Counted from the first letter of the stretch, positions 49,199 to 59,354 are shown. The stretch is 64,000 nt of DNA from Pseudomonas reinekei (GCF_001945365.1 NZ_MSTQ01000010.1:62001-126000), one strand, 5' to 3'. Made by a program: numbers and translations. The notes: generated by a model not told the origin, from the letters alone.

Positions 49199-49852
49199 AT
49201 GGAATTCCTGAACGCCTTTTCCCATCTTGACTGGCAGCAGGTGATGCACCTGACCTGGCAGCACATCACCCTCGTTGGCATCGCCGTGTCCCTGGCGATC
49301 CTCATCGGCGTGCCGCTGGGCATTCTGATGACGCGCTTCCCGACCCTCGCTGGTCCCTTGCAGGCTAGCGCGACAGTGCTGCTGACCGTGCCGTCGATTG
49401 CCCTGTTCGGCCTACTGCTGCCGTTCTACTCCAAGTTCGGCCAGGGCCTGGGGCCGATGCCGGCGATCACCGCCGTGTTTCTTTATTCGCTGCTGCCGAT
49501 CATGCGCAACACCTACCTGGCGCTGACTGGCGTCGAACCGGGCATTCGTGAAGCCGCGCGTGGGATCGGCATGACCTTCGGCCAGCGCCTGCGCATGGTC
49601 GAACTGCCCATCGCCGTGCCGGTAATCCTTGCGGGTGTACGCACCGCCGTGGTGATGAACATCGGCGTCATGACCATCGCCGCCACCATCGGCGCCGGTG
49701 GCCTGGGCGTACTCATCCTCGCTTCCATCAGCCGCAGTGACATGTCGATGCTGATCGTCGGCGCGCTGCTGGTCAGTCTTCTGGCCATTTTCGCTGACCT
49801 GTTTCTCCAATGGCTGCAACGCTCGTTGACTCCAAAAGGACTCCTCAAATGA
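49199..49852 (+). CDS. Osmoprotectant ABC transporter permease (OpuC/OsmU type, second)
   Basis: A 217-residue inner-membrane permease with the EAA loop IREAARGIGMTFGQRLRMVELP. It overlaps the ATPase gene by four bases (ATGA), so the two are coupled. AGAGGAG precedes its start. Confidence 0.9.
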   Translation: MEFLNAFSHLDWQQVMHLTWQHITLVGIAVSLAILIGVPLGILMTRFPTLAGPLQASATVLLTVPSIALFGLLLPFYSKFGQGLGPMPAITAVFLYSLLPIMRNTYLALTGVEPGIREAARGIGMTFGQRLRMVELPIAVPVILAGVRTAVVMNIGVMTIAATIGAGGLGVLILASISRSDMSMLIVGALLVSLLAIFADLFLQWLQRSLTPKGLLK

Positions 49853-51006
49853 TCGAACTTCAAAACCTCAGCAAGACCTTCCAAAGCAACGGCAAAGATG
49901 TCAAAGCCGTGGATTCGGTAAGCCTGACCGTCAATGAAGGCGAAATCTGCGTGTTCCTCGGGCCATCGGGTTGCGGCAAAAGCACCACGCTGAAAATGAT
50001 CAACCGCCTGATCAAGCCGACCTCGGGCAAGATCCTGATCAACGGTGAAGACACCACCGGTCTCGACGAAGTGACCCTGCGCCGCAACATTGGCTACGTG
50101 ATCCAGCAGATTGGTTTGTTCCCGAACATGACCATCGAAGAGAACATCGTGGTCGTGCCGAAACTGCTCGGCTGGGACAAACAGAAATGCCATGGCCGCG
50201 CCCGCGAGTTGATGAGCATGATCAAGCTCGAACCCAAGCAATACCTGCATCGTTATCCACGGGAATTGTCCGGCGGCCAGCAACAACGGATTGGCGTGAT
50301 CCGCGCGCTGGCGGCCGATGCGCCGCTGCTGTTGATGGACGAACCGTTTGGCGCGGTCGACCCGATCAACCGCGAGATGATCCAGAACGAGTTCTTCGAA
50401 ATGCAGCGGGCGCTGAACAAGACCGTGATCATGGTCAGCCACGACATCGACGAAGCCATCAAGCTGGGCGACAAGATCGCGATCTTCCGCGCCGGCAAGC
50501 TGTTGCAGATCGACCACCCGGACACCCTGCTCGCCCATCCAGCGGATGAGTTTGTCAGCAACTTCGTCGGCCAGGACAGCACGCTCAAACGCCTGTTGCT
50601 GGTCAAAGCCGAAGACGCGGCGGACAACGCGCCATCCGTCAGCCCGGAAACACCGGTGGCCGAAGCGCTGGAGTTGATGGACGAGCACGACCGCCGCTAC
50701 GTGGTGGTGACCTGTACCGAGAACAAGGCGCTGGGCTACGTACGCCGCCGCGACCTGCATCGTCAGTCCGGCACTTGCGGGCAATACCTGCGCGAGTTCA
50801 ACGCCACGGCCGCCTACGACGAGCATTTGCGCATCCTGTTGTCGCGCATGTACGAGTTCAATCGCTCCTGGTTGCCAGTGATGGATGCCGAGCGGGTGTT
50901 CCTGGGCGAGGTAACCCAGGAGTCGATTGCTGAATATCTGAGCTCGGGCAAGTCTCGTGGGGGCAAGACCAGTATCGTTTCGCCGGCTGAGACTGCCATC
51001 GCCTGA
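49849..51006 (+). CDS. Osmoprotectant ABC transporter ATP-binding protein with CBS domains
   Basis: A 385-residue ATPase with Walker A GPSGCGKS (38-45), signature LSGGQQQR (140-147) and Walker B LLLMDEPFGAVD. Residues about 258-370 form a CBS pair (PVAEALELMDEHDRRYVVV ...), the region that senses ionic strength in OpuA. It starts inside the last codons of the second permease, with AAGGA upstream. It closes the operon before a REP hairpin. Confidence 0.92.
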   Translation: MIELQNLSKTFQSNGKDVKAVDSVSLTVNEGEICVFLGPSGCGKSTTLKMINRLIKPTSGKILINGEDTTGLDEVTLRRNIGYVIQQIGLFPNMTIEENIVVVPKLLGWDKQKCHGRARELMSMIKLEPKQYLHRYPRELSGGQQQRIGVIRALAADAPLLLMDEPFGAVDPINREMIQNEFFEMQRALNKTVIMVSHDIDEAIKLGDKIAIFRAGKLLQIDHPDTLLAHPADEFVSNFVGQDSTLKRLLLVKAEDAADNAPSVSPETPVAEALELMDEHDRRYVVVTCTENKALGYVRRRDLHRQSGTCGQYLREFNATAAYDEHLRILLSRMYEFNRSWLPVMDAERVFLGEVTQESIAEYLSSGKSRGGKTSIVSPAETAIA

Positions 51007-51014
51007 CCTGACCC

Positions 51015-51044
51015 TGTGGCGAGGGAGCTTGCTCCCTCGCCACA
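51015..51044. repeat. Single REP hairpin after the osmoprotectant operon
   Basis: TGTGGCGAGGGAGC / GCTCCCTCGCCACA is a perfect inverted repeat with almost no loop, of the third REP subtype. It may double as the operon terminator. Confidence 0.88.
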
Positions 51045-51167
51045 AAGGCAACACAAATCCCGCCAAAACTCTCCATCCGGGGAACATCACACTGTCATGC
51101 AGGTCGGTTACATCAGTAGCTGTCAGGGACCGCACGACGGAAGCGTGCAAAAACGCGACATTTTTTG

Positions 51168-51196
51168 TTGATCTCAAGCCCCTCACGCCCTAAAGT
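51168..51196 (+). promoter_or_regulatory. Putative sigma-70 promoter of the speC leader
   Basis: -35 TTGATC (51168-51173), spacer of exactly 17 nt, -10 TAAAGT (51191-51196). The start of transcription would be near 51203, giving about 195 nt of leader before speC. Confidence 0.55.
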
Positions 51197-51257
51197 TCGC
51201 GCCGAACGTCCATGCTGGAAACGATCCATCCGGCTCAAGTACTGACGACGAGACAGC

Positions 51258-51295
51258 AAGGCCAAGGGAGACACCGCTTCCCATGGCCTTTTTGC
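51258..51295 (+). terminator. Terminator or attenuator in the speC leader
   Basis: AAGGCCAAGGGA / TCCCATGGCCTT stem with one mismatch and a 9-nt loop, followed by TTTTTG. It lies between the promoter and speC, so it would stop transcripts before the gene unless antiterminated, or it ends a short RNA. Confidence 0.75.
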
Positions 51296-51398
51296 TTTCG
51301 GCGACATGCCTTGGGAAGTAGGCGAACCAAAGTGGGGATACGGAGGACGTTCATTTGCACCCATTGATAATTTTAGTTTGCCAGTAGGAGTTCCCAGC

Positions 51399-52562
51399 AT
51401 GTCGATCCAGGTCGAAGACTATTTCGCGCGCGAAACCTTTCAGAAAATGAAGGCGTTCGCCGACAAGCAAGAAACCCCGTTCGTGGTGATCGACACCGCG
51501 ATGATCAGCCAGGCCTACGACGACCTGCGCGCCGGTTTCGAATTCGCCAAGGTCTACTACGCGGTCAAGGCCAACCCGGCCGTGGAAATCATCGACCTGC
51601 TCAAAGAGAAAGGCTCAAGCTTCGACATCGCCTCGATCTACGAGCTGGACAAAGTGCTGAGCCGCGGCGTCAGCGCCGACCAGATCAGCTACGGCAACAC
51701 CATCAAGAAATCCAAGGACATCCGCTACTTCTACGACAAGGGCGTGCGCCTGTTCGCCACCGACTCCGAAGCCGACTTGCGCAACATCGCCAAGGCTGCA
51801 CCGGGTTCGAAAGTCTACGTACGCATCCTGACCGAAGGCTCGACCACTGCCGACTGGCCGTTGTCGCGCAAATTCGGTTGCCAGACCGACATGGCCATGG
51901 ACCTGCTGATCCTCGCCCGTGACCTGGGCCTGGTGCCTTACGGCATCTCGTTCCACGTGGGTTCGCAGCAGCGCGACATCAGCGTCTGGGACGCGGCGAT
52001 CGCCAAGGTCAAAGTGATCTTCGAGCGTCTGAAAGAAGAAGACGGCATCCACCTGAAGCTGATCAACATGGGCGGTGGCTTCCCGGCCAACTACATCACC
52101 CGCACCAACAGCCTGGAAACCTACGCCGAAGAAATCATCCGTTTCCTCAAGGAAGACTTCGGTGACGATCTGCCGGAAATTATCCTCGAGCCGGGCCGTT
52201 CGTTGATCGCCAACGCTGGCATCCTGGTCAGCGAAGTGGTGCTGGTCGCGCGTAAATCCCGTACCGCCGTCGAGCGTTGGGTGTATACGGATGTGGGCAA
52301 GTTCTCCGGCCTGATCGAAACCATGGACGAAGCCATCAAGTTCCCGATCTGGACCGAGAAGAAAGGCGAGATGGAAGAAGTCGTGATCGCCGGCCCGACC
52401 TGCGACAGCGCCGACATCATGTACGAAAACTACAAGTACGGCCTGCCGCTGAACCTGGCCATCGGTGATCGCCTGTACTGGCTGTCGACCGGTGCGTACA
52501 CCACCAGCTACAGCGCCGTCGAGTTCAATGGCTTCCCGCCGCTGAAGTCGTTCTACGTGTAA
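51399..52562 (+). CDS. speC: Ornithine decarboxylase (fold-type III, PLP-dependent)
   Basis: A 387-residue enzyme making putrescine from ornithine. It has the alanine-racemase-fold PLP lysine Lys57 (YYAVKANP), the HVGSQ segment (His186), EPGR at 264-267, and the catalytic Cys335-Asp336 pair (GPTCDSAD) from the partner subunit. It is of the eukaryote-like short ODC class found in pseudomonads, unlike the large E. coli SpeC. The ATG at 51399 has AGGAG eight bases upstream; some relatives also accept lysine. Confidence 0.93.
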   Translation: MSIQVEDYFARETFQKMKAFADKQETPFVVIDTAMISQAYDDLRAGFEFAKVYYAVKANPAVEIIDLLKEKGSSFDIASIYELDKVLSRGVSADQISYGNTIKKSKDIRYFYDKGVRLFATDSEADLRNIAKAAPGSKVYVRILTEGSTTADWPLSRKFGCQTDMAMDLLILARDLGLVPYGISFHVGSQQRDISVWDAAIAKVKVIFERLKEEDGIHLKLINMGGGFPANYITRTNSLETYAEEIIRFLKEDFGDDLPEIILEPGRSLIANAGILVSEVVLVARKSRTAVERWVYTDVGKFSGLIETMDEAIKFPIWTEKKGEMEEVVIAGPTCDSADIMYENYKYGLPLNLAIGDRLYWLSTGAYTTSYSAVEFNGFPPLKSFYV

Positions 52563-52584
52563 GTACGTCACGCAGAAAGCAATA

Positions 52585-52612
52585 AGCCCATGACGCGTCA
52601 TGGGCTTTTTTG
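52585..52612. terminator. Terminator between speC and the Sel1 gene
   Basis: AAGCCCATGA / TCATGGGCTT stem around a CGCG centre followed by a run of T residues, between convergent genes. Confidence 0.9.
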
Positions 52613-52645
52613 TGCCTGGCATTTCAACCTGGAACCACAACTGCC

Positions 52646-53413
52646 TTACTGATCCATTGATCCTTGGCTCAACGCTCGAGTTCGCTGCTGATATTCAGCC
52701 ACCAGCACGCGAACCCTTGGGTCCGCCGATGCCGACAATGCTTCACTCGCCACCCGCAGGAAATTCAGATTCCCCCCGGCCAGCGCCTTGCGCAGCCAGA
52801 CCAATGCGTCGTCGATATGTCCCTCTTCGGTCAACACCGCCGCAAAGCTGAACTGCCCACGAAAATCCCCGCCCTCGGCGGAACGCCGATACCAGTCGCG
52901 GGCCGCTGCCGGATCTGCCGGGCAAACGCGCCCTTCTTCCAGGTATCGGCCGAGCAGGTTCATCGATTTCGCATGACCCAACTGGGCAGCGTGATGATAG
53001 AGACTCAGCGCTTGCAACTGATCCTCAGCCACCCCACGCCCGGTCGCCAACAGGTTGGCGTAGTTGTACATCGCCCAATCCAGCCCGGCTTCGGCTGCAA
53101 TTCGATAGTGCCGCGCGGCTACTGCAACGTCGAGCGCGCATCCCCAGCCATGCTCATGACAACGGCCGAGCATGTTGCGCGCCATCAAATGCCCGCGTCG
53201 GGCGGCGATGTCGAACCAGCGCACCGCCAACGGCTGATCCTGGGCAATGCCCTGCCCGTCCAGCAGAATCTGCCCGAGCAACGCCTGGGCATCGAGGACG
53301 TCTTCGCGGGCGGCCATCAGAATGGCCTGGGCGGCACGGGCCGGGCTTTCTTCGAGCATGGATTTAAGCGCATCGCCGTCGAGGATTTCCTCACGACGCA
53401 ATTGAAAACTCAT
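52646..53413 (-). CDS. Sel1-repeat protein of the piu locus
   Basis: A 255-residue solenoid protein with about four to five Sel1/TPR-like repeats (for example [20 protein letters not shown] and [20 protein letters not shown]). No signal peptide is seen, so it is probably cytoplasmic. A homologue sits next to piuC in P. aeruginosa. Its ATG overlaps the piuC stop by four bases (ATGA), so it is made together with PiuC and probably under Fur control. Its job in iron uptake is unknown. Confidence 0.85.
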   Translation of the reverse strand: MSFQLRREEILDGDALKSMLEESPARAAQAILMAAREDVLDAQALLGQILLDGQGIAQDQPLAVRWFDIAARRGHLMARNMLGRCHEHGWGCALDVAVAARHYRIAAEAGLDWAMYNYANLLATGRGVAEDQLQALSLYHHAAQLGHAKSMNLLGRYLEEGRVCPADPAAARDWYRRSAEGGDFRGQFSFAAVLTEEGHIDDALVWLRKALAGGNLNFLRVASEALSASADPRVRVLVAEYQQRTRALSQGSMDQ

Positions 53414-54090
53414 ACCTCGACCCAGCGGCGCAACAGGTTGTGATAGGTGCCGGTCAGGCGGATCAACGAAGGGTGATCGGACACATCCTGGGCCAGTTGC
53501 CGGATCGCCCCGTCCATCTCGAACAGCAGCGCCCGCTGACTGTCTTCACGCACCAGGCTCTGCGTCCAGAAAAACGAGGCATAGCGCGTGCCGCGTGTCA
53601 CTGCGTTGACCTTGTGCAGGCTGGTGCCCGGGTACAAAACCATGTCGCCGGCGGGCAACTTCACACGCTGGGTGCCGTAGGTGTCCTGGATTTCCAGCTC
53701 GCCGCCGTCGTAATCCTCGGGCTCGCTGAAGAACAGCGTGGCCGACAGGTCAGTGCGCACCCGTTCGATGCTGCCCTTGGGCTGGCGCACGGCGTTGTCG
53801 ATGTGGAAATCGAAACTGCCACCGGCCGTGTAACAGTTCAGCAACGGAGGAAACACCTTGTGCGGCAATGCCGCTGACATGAACAGCGGATTCTTCCACA
53901 GCCGCTCGAGCATGGCCGCGCCAATGTCCTTGGCCAGTGGATGGCCTTCCGGCAACTGCAAATTGTGCTTGGCCTTGGCCGATTGATAACCGGCGGTGAT
54001 CTTGCCGTCGGCCCAATCAGCCTGTTCCAGAGCCTCGCGAATGCGCTGCACTTCTTCTTTGTCGAACAGGCCGGGAATGTGCAGCAGCAT
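53410..54090 (-). CDS. piuC: Fe(II)/2-oxoglutarate-dependent PKHD-type hydroxylase PiuC
   Basis: A 226-residue dioxygenase. The iron ligands His96, Asp98 (FDFHIDNA) and His159 (GTSLHKVN), and the 2-oxoglutarate arginine Arg169 ([10 protein letters not shown]), are present. It is coupled to the siderophore receptor PiuA in pseudomonads, where loss lowers sensitivity to siderophore-cephalosporins; its substrate is not known. The start at 54090 ([14 protein letters not shown]) fits the family better than an upstream ATG. A promoter overlapped by a Fur box lies 32 nt upstream. Confidence 0.92.
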   Translation of the reverse strand: MLLHIPGLFDKEEVQRIREALEQADWADGKITAGYQSAKAKHNLQLPEGHPLAKDIGAAMLERLWKNPLFMSAALPHKVFPPLLNCYTAGGSFDFHIDNAVRQPKGSIERVRTDLSATLFFSEPEDYDGGELEIQDTYGTQRVKLPAGDMVLYPGTSLHKVNAVTRGTRYASFFWTQSLVREDSQRALLFEMDGAIRQLAQDVSDHPSLIRLTGTYHNLLRRWVEV

Positions 54091-54117
54091 GGTGAAGACA
54101 CCTGGAGGCAAAAGGAT

Positions 54118-54150
54118 GGCAATGATATTGATTCTTATTGCCCATGTAAA
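54118..54150 (-). promoter_or_regulatory. piuC promoter with Fur box
   Basis: On the minus strand -35 TTTACA (54145-54150), 17-nt spacer, -10 TATCAT (54122-54127). The spacer and -10 lie in GGCAAT-13nt-ATTGCC (54118-54142), whose centre AATGATATTGATTCTTATT resembles a Fur box. Confidence 0.75.
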
Positions 54151-54234
54151 ACCCGCCAGACGGATGAAACGGTAAAAACCGTAACGCCAAATTGTAAAGA
54201 ATGTAAATTCGTCTCAAATAGTAATTCTTCGCAA

Positions 54235-54263
54235 TTGATACAAATACGTGTTTACCCTATATT
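54235..54263 (+). promoter_or_regulatory. piuA promoter
   Basis: -35 TTGATA (54235-54240), 17-nt spacer, -10 TATATT (54258-54263), about 35 nt before the piuA start. A/T-rich sequence just upstream may hold a second, weaker Fur site. Confidence 0.65.
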
Positions 54264-54297
54264 CCGCCGCCTCAAATCCTTGGGGAGGGGAATAAAA

Positions 54298-56622
54298 ATG
54301 TCACGTCAACACGCACAATTACCCGTCAGTTCACCGCGTCTGCTCGCTTCTGCAATTGGCGTTGCGATCACTGCCGGCTCCGCTGGCCACATGGTTTTCG
54401 CGGCTGAAAAGACCGACGAGAAAGCACCGGGTAACACGATTTCCCTCGGTGCCACTGCCATTACCGGTGAAGCCCAGGACGAGACGACCTACAACGTCGA
54501 AAAGGCGTCCTCTCCCAAATACACCGCACCGCTGGTCGACACCCCACGCTCGGTCACGGTCATCCCGCAGCAAGTCATCAAGGACACCGGCGCCCTGAAC
54601 ATGCAGGATGCGCTGCGCACCGTTCCAGGCATCACCTTCGGTGCCGGTGAAGGCGGCAACCCGCAGGGCGACCGTCCGTTCATTCGCGGTTTCGATGCCC
54701 AGGGCGACACCTACCTCGACGGCGTGCGCGACACCGGTTCGCAGAGCCGCGAGATCTTCGCCGTAGAATCGATCGAAGTCAGCAAAGGCCCGAACTCGGC
54801 CATCGGCGGCCGTGGCGCGGCGGGCGGCAGCATCAACCTGGTGAGCAAGAAAGCGCACCTGGGCAACTCGTTCGACGGTGGTTTCACCTGGGGCTCCGAC
54901 CAGACCCAGCGCTACACCATGGACGGCAACTATCAGTTTTCCGACACCGTCGCCGGCCGTCTGAACCTGATGAGCCACGAAAGCAACGTCGCCGGCCGTG
55001 ACAGCGTCGATTACGACCGCTGGGGCGTGGCACCGTCGCTGGCCTTCGGCCTGGGCACCGACACCCGGGTCAACCTCGACTACTACCACCTCGAAAGCAA
55101 CGACACGCCGGACTCGGGTATTCCCTACTCGATCCCGACCGCTGGCTCCGCTGCCCGTACCAAGTCCAACCCGGACAAGCCTCAGGATGGCGGCGATAGC
55201 AGCAACTTCTATGGTCTCGACGGCCGCGACTTCCGCAAGGGCCGCACCGACACGGCGACCCTCTCCATCGAGCACGACCTGAACGACGCGTTGACCGTGA
55301 AGAACACCCTGCGTCACGGTTCCAGCATGCAGGACTACATCCTGACCCAGCCGGACGACAGCAAGGGCAACGTCAACAATGGCAGCGTCTGGCGCCGGGC
55401 CAACACCCGCGTCAGCAACACCGAGACCACCACCAACCAGACCGATCTGTTTGGGGACGTGTACATCGCGGGCTTCAAGAACAGCTTCGCCACCGGTATC
55501 GAGTTGAGCCGCGAGGAAAGCCAGAAATCCTCGTACACCGTCAACACCGACACCACGCCGGGGACACCCGCAGCGACCACCACTTGCAACCCGGCAATCA
55601 TCGGCGCGCCAAGCGGCTACAACTGCACCTCGCTGTCGAACCCGAACCCGAGCGACCCCTGGAGCGGCGCCATCTCGCGCAACTACGCCGGCACCGACAC
55701 CACGGGTAAAACCTACGCGCTCTACGTGTTCGACACCCTGACGCTGTCCGAGCAGTGGCTGGTGAACATGGGCCTGCGCTACGACCATTTCGACACCGAC
55801 TACAAAACCTACAACGCGGCCGGCACCACCACTTCCAAGGGCGATGATGTCAGCGAGTTCGTGACCGGTCAGTTCGGTGTGGTCTACAAGCCAGCGGAAA
55901 ACGGCAGCATCTACGCGTCCTACGCAACGTCGGCAACACCACCGGGCGCAACCCTCGGCGAAGGCCAGGACGGCAACCCGTTGGGCGGCACGCCTGATCG
56001 CAACGGCAACCTGCTGAGCAGCGACATGGAACCGGAAACCACCAAGAACTACGAAATCGGCACCAAGTGGGATCTGCTCAACGATCGTTTGTCGCTGACC
56101 GCTGATATCTTCCGCACCGAGAAAGACAACGCTCGTGTGCAAACCAACACCACCACCTACGAAAACGTCGGCAAGACCCGGGTGCAAGGTTTCGAACTGT
56201 CGGCCACCGGCAAGCTCACCGACCAATGGCAGGTGTTCGCCGGTTACGCCTACATGGACAGCGAACAGGTGGATGGCGGCGACTTGCCGGCCAACCGAGC
56301 CAACAATGGCAACCAATTGCCGAACACTCCGAAGAACAGTGCCAGCCTGTGGACGACCTACCAGGTCACGCCAAAGCTGACCATCGGCGGCGGCGCGTTC
56401 TATGTCGACGACGTCTTCGGTAGCGCGGCCAACACCACCATGGTTGATTCCTACGTTCGCTACGATGCAATGGCCGCCTACAAGCTGACCAAAAACATCG
56501 ACCTGCAATTGAACGTGCAGAACCTGACCGACGAAACCTATTACGACAAGGCCTTCTCGACTCACTTCGCCAACCAGGCGGCGGGCCGTACTGCTTTGCT
56601 GAGCACCAACTTCCACTTCTGA
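54298..56622 (+). CDS. piuA: TonB-dependent siderophore receptor PiuA
   Basis: A 774-residue outer-membrane receptor. It has a long signal peptide up to about FAAEK, a plug domain (about 65-180) with LRTVPGITFGAGEGGNPQGD and the conserved FIRGFDAQGDTYLDGVRD, and a 22-strand barrel ending in Phe (LLSTNFHF). PiuA imports catechol siderophores and is the main entry for cefiderocol in P. aeruginosa. The start has a GGGGAGGGG ribosome site. It is divergent from piuC with a Fur-type promoter between them. Confidence 0.93.
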   Translation: MSRQHAQLPVSSPRLLASAIGVAITAGSAGHMVFAAEKTDEKAPGNTISLGATAITGEAQDETTYNVEKASSPKYTAPLVDTPRSVTVIPQQVIKDTGALNMQDALRTVPGITFGAGEGGNPQGDRPFIRGFDAQGDTYLDGVRDTGSQSREIFAVESIEVSKGPNSAIGGRGAAGGSINLVSKKAHLGNSFDGGFTWGSDQTQRYTMDGNYQFSDTVAGRLNLMSHESNVAGRDSVDYDRWGVAPSLAFGLGTDTRVNLDYYHLESNDTPDSGIPYSIPTAGSAARTKSNPDKPQDGGDSSNFYGLDGRDFRKGRTDTATLSIEHDLNDALTVKNTLRHGSSMQDYILTQPDDSKGNVNNGSVWRRANTRVSNTETTTNQTDLFGDVYIAGFKNSFATGIELSREESQKSSYTVNTDTTPGTPAATTTCNPAIIGAPSGYNCTSLSNPNPSDPWSGAISRNYAGTDTTGKTYALYVFDTLTLSEQWLVNMGLRYDHFDTDYKTYNAAGTTTSKGDDVSEFVTGQFGVVYKPAENGSIYASYATSATPPGATLGEGQDGNPLGGTPDRNGNLLSSDMEPETTKNYEIGTKWDLLNDRLSLTADIFRTEKDNARVQTNTTTYENVGKTRVQGFELSATGKLTDQWQVFAGYAYMDSEQVDGGDLPANRANNGNQLPNTPKNSASLWTTYQVTPKLTIGGGAFYVDDVFGSAANTTMVDSYVRYDAMAAYKLTKNIDLQLNVQNLTDETYYDKAFSTHFANQAAGRTALLSTNFHF

Positions 56623-56643
56623 TTGCACAACAGCGCAATCCCT

Positions 56644-56732
56644 GGGGGGGCGAGATTGCTCGCGATGGGGCCATAACATTCAACATGCAGGTTGACTGTA
56701 AGGCCATCATCGCGAGCAAGCTCGCTCCCACA
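56644..56732. repeat. REP inverted pair after piuA
   Basis: GGCGAGATTGCTCGCGAT and inverted ATCGCGAGCAAGCTCGCTCCC elements, main subtype with small changes, between piuA and piuB. Confidence 0.85.
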
Positions 56733-56816
56733 GCTTTTGTGTGTAAAAGGAATGTTTCTCGACAACCCACGGCATAATGCGCGCCGTGATGACCACTTTT
56801 GAACAAGGCGAGCGAC

Positions 56817-59345
56817 GTGTTGAAGAAAACCCTGTTCCAGTTGCACTGGTTTTTTGGCATCAGCGCCGGACTGGTCCTGGCCTTGATGGGGATCACCGGG
56901 GCGACGGTGTCGTTTCAGGATGAGATCCTGTACGCGTTGAACCCGTCTGTGTTGCAGGTGCAGAAACAGGTCGCCGGTGTGCTGCCGCCTGCTGAACTGG
57001 TAGAAAAAATCGAAGCGGCCAGCCACCTGAAAGTTGCGATGCTCTCGGTCGACATCGACAGCGACATCGCCGCAAAAGCCTTCTTCACCCCGGCACCGGG
57101 TGAGCGTCGCGGCCCCATGCGTTTCTTCGACCCGTACACCGGCGAACTGCTGGGCGACGCTAGCGGCCAGCAATTCTTCGGCCTGATGCTGCAACTGCAC
57201 CGCTTCCTCGCCATGGGCGATACCGGTCGGCAGATTACCGGCGCCTGCACCCTGATCCTGGTGTTCTTCTGCCTGTCCGGCCTCTATCTGCGCTGGCCGC
57301 GCCAGTGGAAAAGCTGGCGCGCCTGGCTGACCCTCGACTGGAAGAAAAAAGGTCGCAGCTTCAACTGGGACCTGCATTCGGTCGCGGGTACCTGGTGCCT
57401 GGTGTTTTATCTCCTGTCGGCGCTGACCGGTTTGTCCTGGTCCTACGAGTGGTACAACAAGGGCCTGAATCAATTGCTCTCGGACTCACCGCAGAACGAA
57501 CGCGTGCGTGGTGGTCGCGGCCCAGCCCCAAGCGGCCCGGCGCCAACGGCCGATTATTCGGCGATGTGGAGCAGCATCTACAGCGCAGCTGGTCCCGGCC
57601 TGAGTTTCTATAACACCCGCATGCCTCCCGTGGCCGGACAACCGGCGACCGTGTTCTACCTGCTCAAAGACTCGCCCCACGACCGTGCGCTGAACCAGAT
57701 CACCCTCGATCCGGTCACCGGTGTGATCAAGCGTCACGACCGCTACAGCGACAAGAGCTTCAAGGCGCAGTTGCTGACCAGCCTCTACGCGCTGCACGTC
57801 GGCAGTTACTTTGGCATCGGCGGGCGCATCATCTTGACGATCACCGCGCTGACCATGCCGCTGTTCTTCATCACCGGCTGGATGCTGTACCTCGATCGTC
57901 GACGCAAAAAACGCCAGATCAAGGACGCCCGCAAAGGCCTCGCGCAACCGGGCAGCGACGCGTCGGCATGGCTGATCGGTTTCGCCAGCCAGAGCGGTTT
58001 TGCCGAGCAGCTGGCTTGGCAAACCGCCGGCCAACTGCAGGCTGCCGGCCTGCCGGTCAGGGTCCAGCCGCTGGCGGATGTCAGCGAGCAGGACCTGCGT
58101 GACTCGAGCAACGCGCTGTTCGTGGTCAGCACCTTCGGCGACGGCGAAGCGCCAGACAGCGCCCGTGGTTTTGAACGCAAGCTACTGAATCGCAACTTGA
58201 GCCTGGAAAGCCTGAACTACGCCGTGCTCGGTCTCGGTGACCGCCAGTATCAACACTTCTGCGGTTTCGCCCGACGCCTGCACAATTGGCTCGGCGAACA
58301 CGGCGGCAAGACCCTGTTCGCCCCTGTGGAGGTCGACAGCGGCGACCCTTACGCCTTGCGTCACTGGCAGCAGCAACTTGGCCTGTTGACCGGTCAGGCG
58401 CCGGCGGACACCTGGCAAGCACCGAGCTTCGACAACTGGACCCTGACCCGCCGCGAGCAGCTCAACCCCGGCAGCAGCGGTTCGCCCGTCTATTTGCTCG
58501 CCCTGACCGCGCCCATCCGCAGCAGTTGGCTGGCCGGTGACCTGGTGGAAGTGTTACCGCGCAATTGCCCTTGGGCGATCGAGCATTTCCTCGATGGCCT
58601 GGGGATCGATGGTCGCGCCACGATTGAACACGACGGTCTCTCGCAACCTCTGGAGCAAGCCCTCGCCACCCGCCAACTGCCGGAAAACCGCAGCCATTTG
58701 GTCGGCCTGCACGCACAAGCCCTGGTCGACGCTCTCGTGCCGCTGGCCATGCGCGAATACTCGATTGCTTCGATTGCCGCCGACGGCATTCTGGAGTTGA
58801 TCGTGCGCCAGGAACTGCGTGCCGATGGCAGCCTCGGGGTCGGCTCCGGCTGGCTCACCGAACACGCGCCGATTGGCGGCAGCATCAGCCTGCGGGTCCG
58901 TCGCAACAGCGGCTTCCACCTGCCGAACGAAGCGGTGCCAATGATTCTGCTGGGCAACGGCACCGGTCTGGCCGGATTGCGCAGCTTGCTCAAGGCGCGG
59001 ATTGCCGATGGGCAGCAACGCCAGTGGCTGCTGTTTGGCGAGCGCAATCGCGAACACGACTACCTGTGCCGCGATGAACTGCAAGAGTGGTTGACTTGCG
59101 GTGACTTGCAGCGCCTGGACCTGGCGTTCTCGCGGGATCAGCCCGAGAAGATCTACGTGCAGGATTGCCTGCGCGAATCGGCCAGTGAGCTGAAGAAATG
59201 GCTGGCGGACGGCGCCGTGATCTACATCTGCGGCAGCTTGCAGGGCATGGCCAGCGGTGTGGATCAAGTGCTCAACGACGTACTTGGCAGTGCCGAAGTC
59301 GAACGCCTGATCGAACAAGGCCGCTACCGCCGCGACGTTTACTGA
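56817..59345 (+). CDS. piuB: PiuB-like ferric reductase: PepSY membrane domain fused to flavodoxin and FAD/NAD reductase
   Basis: An 842-residue inner-membrane flavoprotein. Residues about 1-370 form a PepSY-type four-helix membrane domain with conserved histidines. Then comes a flavodoxin-like FMN domain (about 385-520, [18 protein letters not shown]) and a sulfite-reductase-like FAD/NAD(P) domain to the end ([23 protein letters not shown]-like tail [15 protein letters not shown]). It probably reduces siderophore-bound iron. The start is GTG at 56817 with AAGG eight bases upstream. A homologue lies beside piuA in P. aeruginosa. Confidence 0.87.
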   Translation: MLKKTLFQLHWFFGISAGLVLALMGITGATVSFQDEILYALNPSVLQVQKQVAGVLPPAELVEKIEAASHLKVAMLSVDIDSDIAAKAFFTPAPGERRGPMRFFDPYTGELLGDASGQQFFGLMLQLHRFLAMGDTGRQITGACTLILVFFCLSGLYLRWPRQWKSWRAWLTLDWKKKGRSFNWDLHSVAGTWCLVFYLLSALTGLSWSYEWYNKGLNQLLSDSPQNERVRGGRGPAPSGPAPTADYSAMWSSIYSAAGPGLSFYNTRMPPVAGQPATVFYLLKDSPHDRALNQITLDPVTGVIKRHDRYSDKSFKAQLLTSLYALHVGSYFGIGGRIILTITALTMPLFFITGWMLYLDRRRKKRQIKDARKGLAQPGSDASAWLIGFASQSGFAEQLAWQTAGQLQAAGLPVRVQPLADVSEQDLRDSSNALFVVSTFGDGEAPDSARGFERKLLNRNLSLESLNYAVLGLGDRQYQHFCGFARRLHNWLGEHGGKTLFAPVEVDSGDPYALRHWQQQLGLLTGQAPADTWQAPSFDNWTLTRREQLNPGSSGSPVYLLALTAPIRSSWLAGDLVEVLPRNCPWAIEHFLDGLGIDGRATIEHDGLSQPLEQALATRQLPENRSHLVGLHAQALVDALVPLAMREYSIASIAADGILELIVRQELRADGSLGVGSGWLTEHAPIGGSISLRVRRNSGFHLPNEAVPMILLGNGTGLAGLRSLLKARIADGQQRQWLLFGERNREHDYLCRDELQEWLTCGDLQRLDLAFSRDQPEKIYVQDCLRESASELKKWLADGAVIYICGSLQGMASGVDQVLNDVLGSAEVERLIEQGRYRRDVY

Positions 59346-59354
59346 CAACACCGC

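Larger units (their letters stand above)
51007..51398 (+). other. Gap before speC with promoter and leader
   Basis: A 392-nt region. It holds the REP hairpin (51015-51044), a promoter (51168-51196), a hairpin terminator (51258-51295) and about 100 nt of leader before speC. No additional protein gene is supported. Confidence 0.6.

Noticed and set aside
54331-56679. Minus-strand 782-codon frame opposite piuA
   Set aside because: It is a shadow of the receptor gene with low-complexity composition and no ribosome site.
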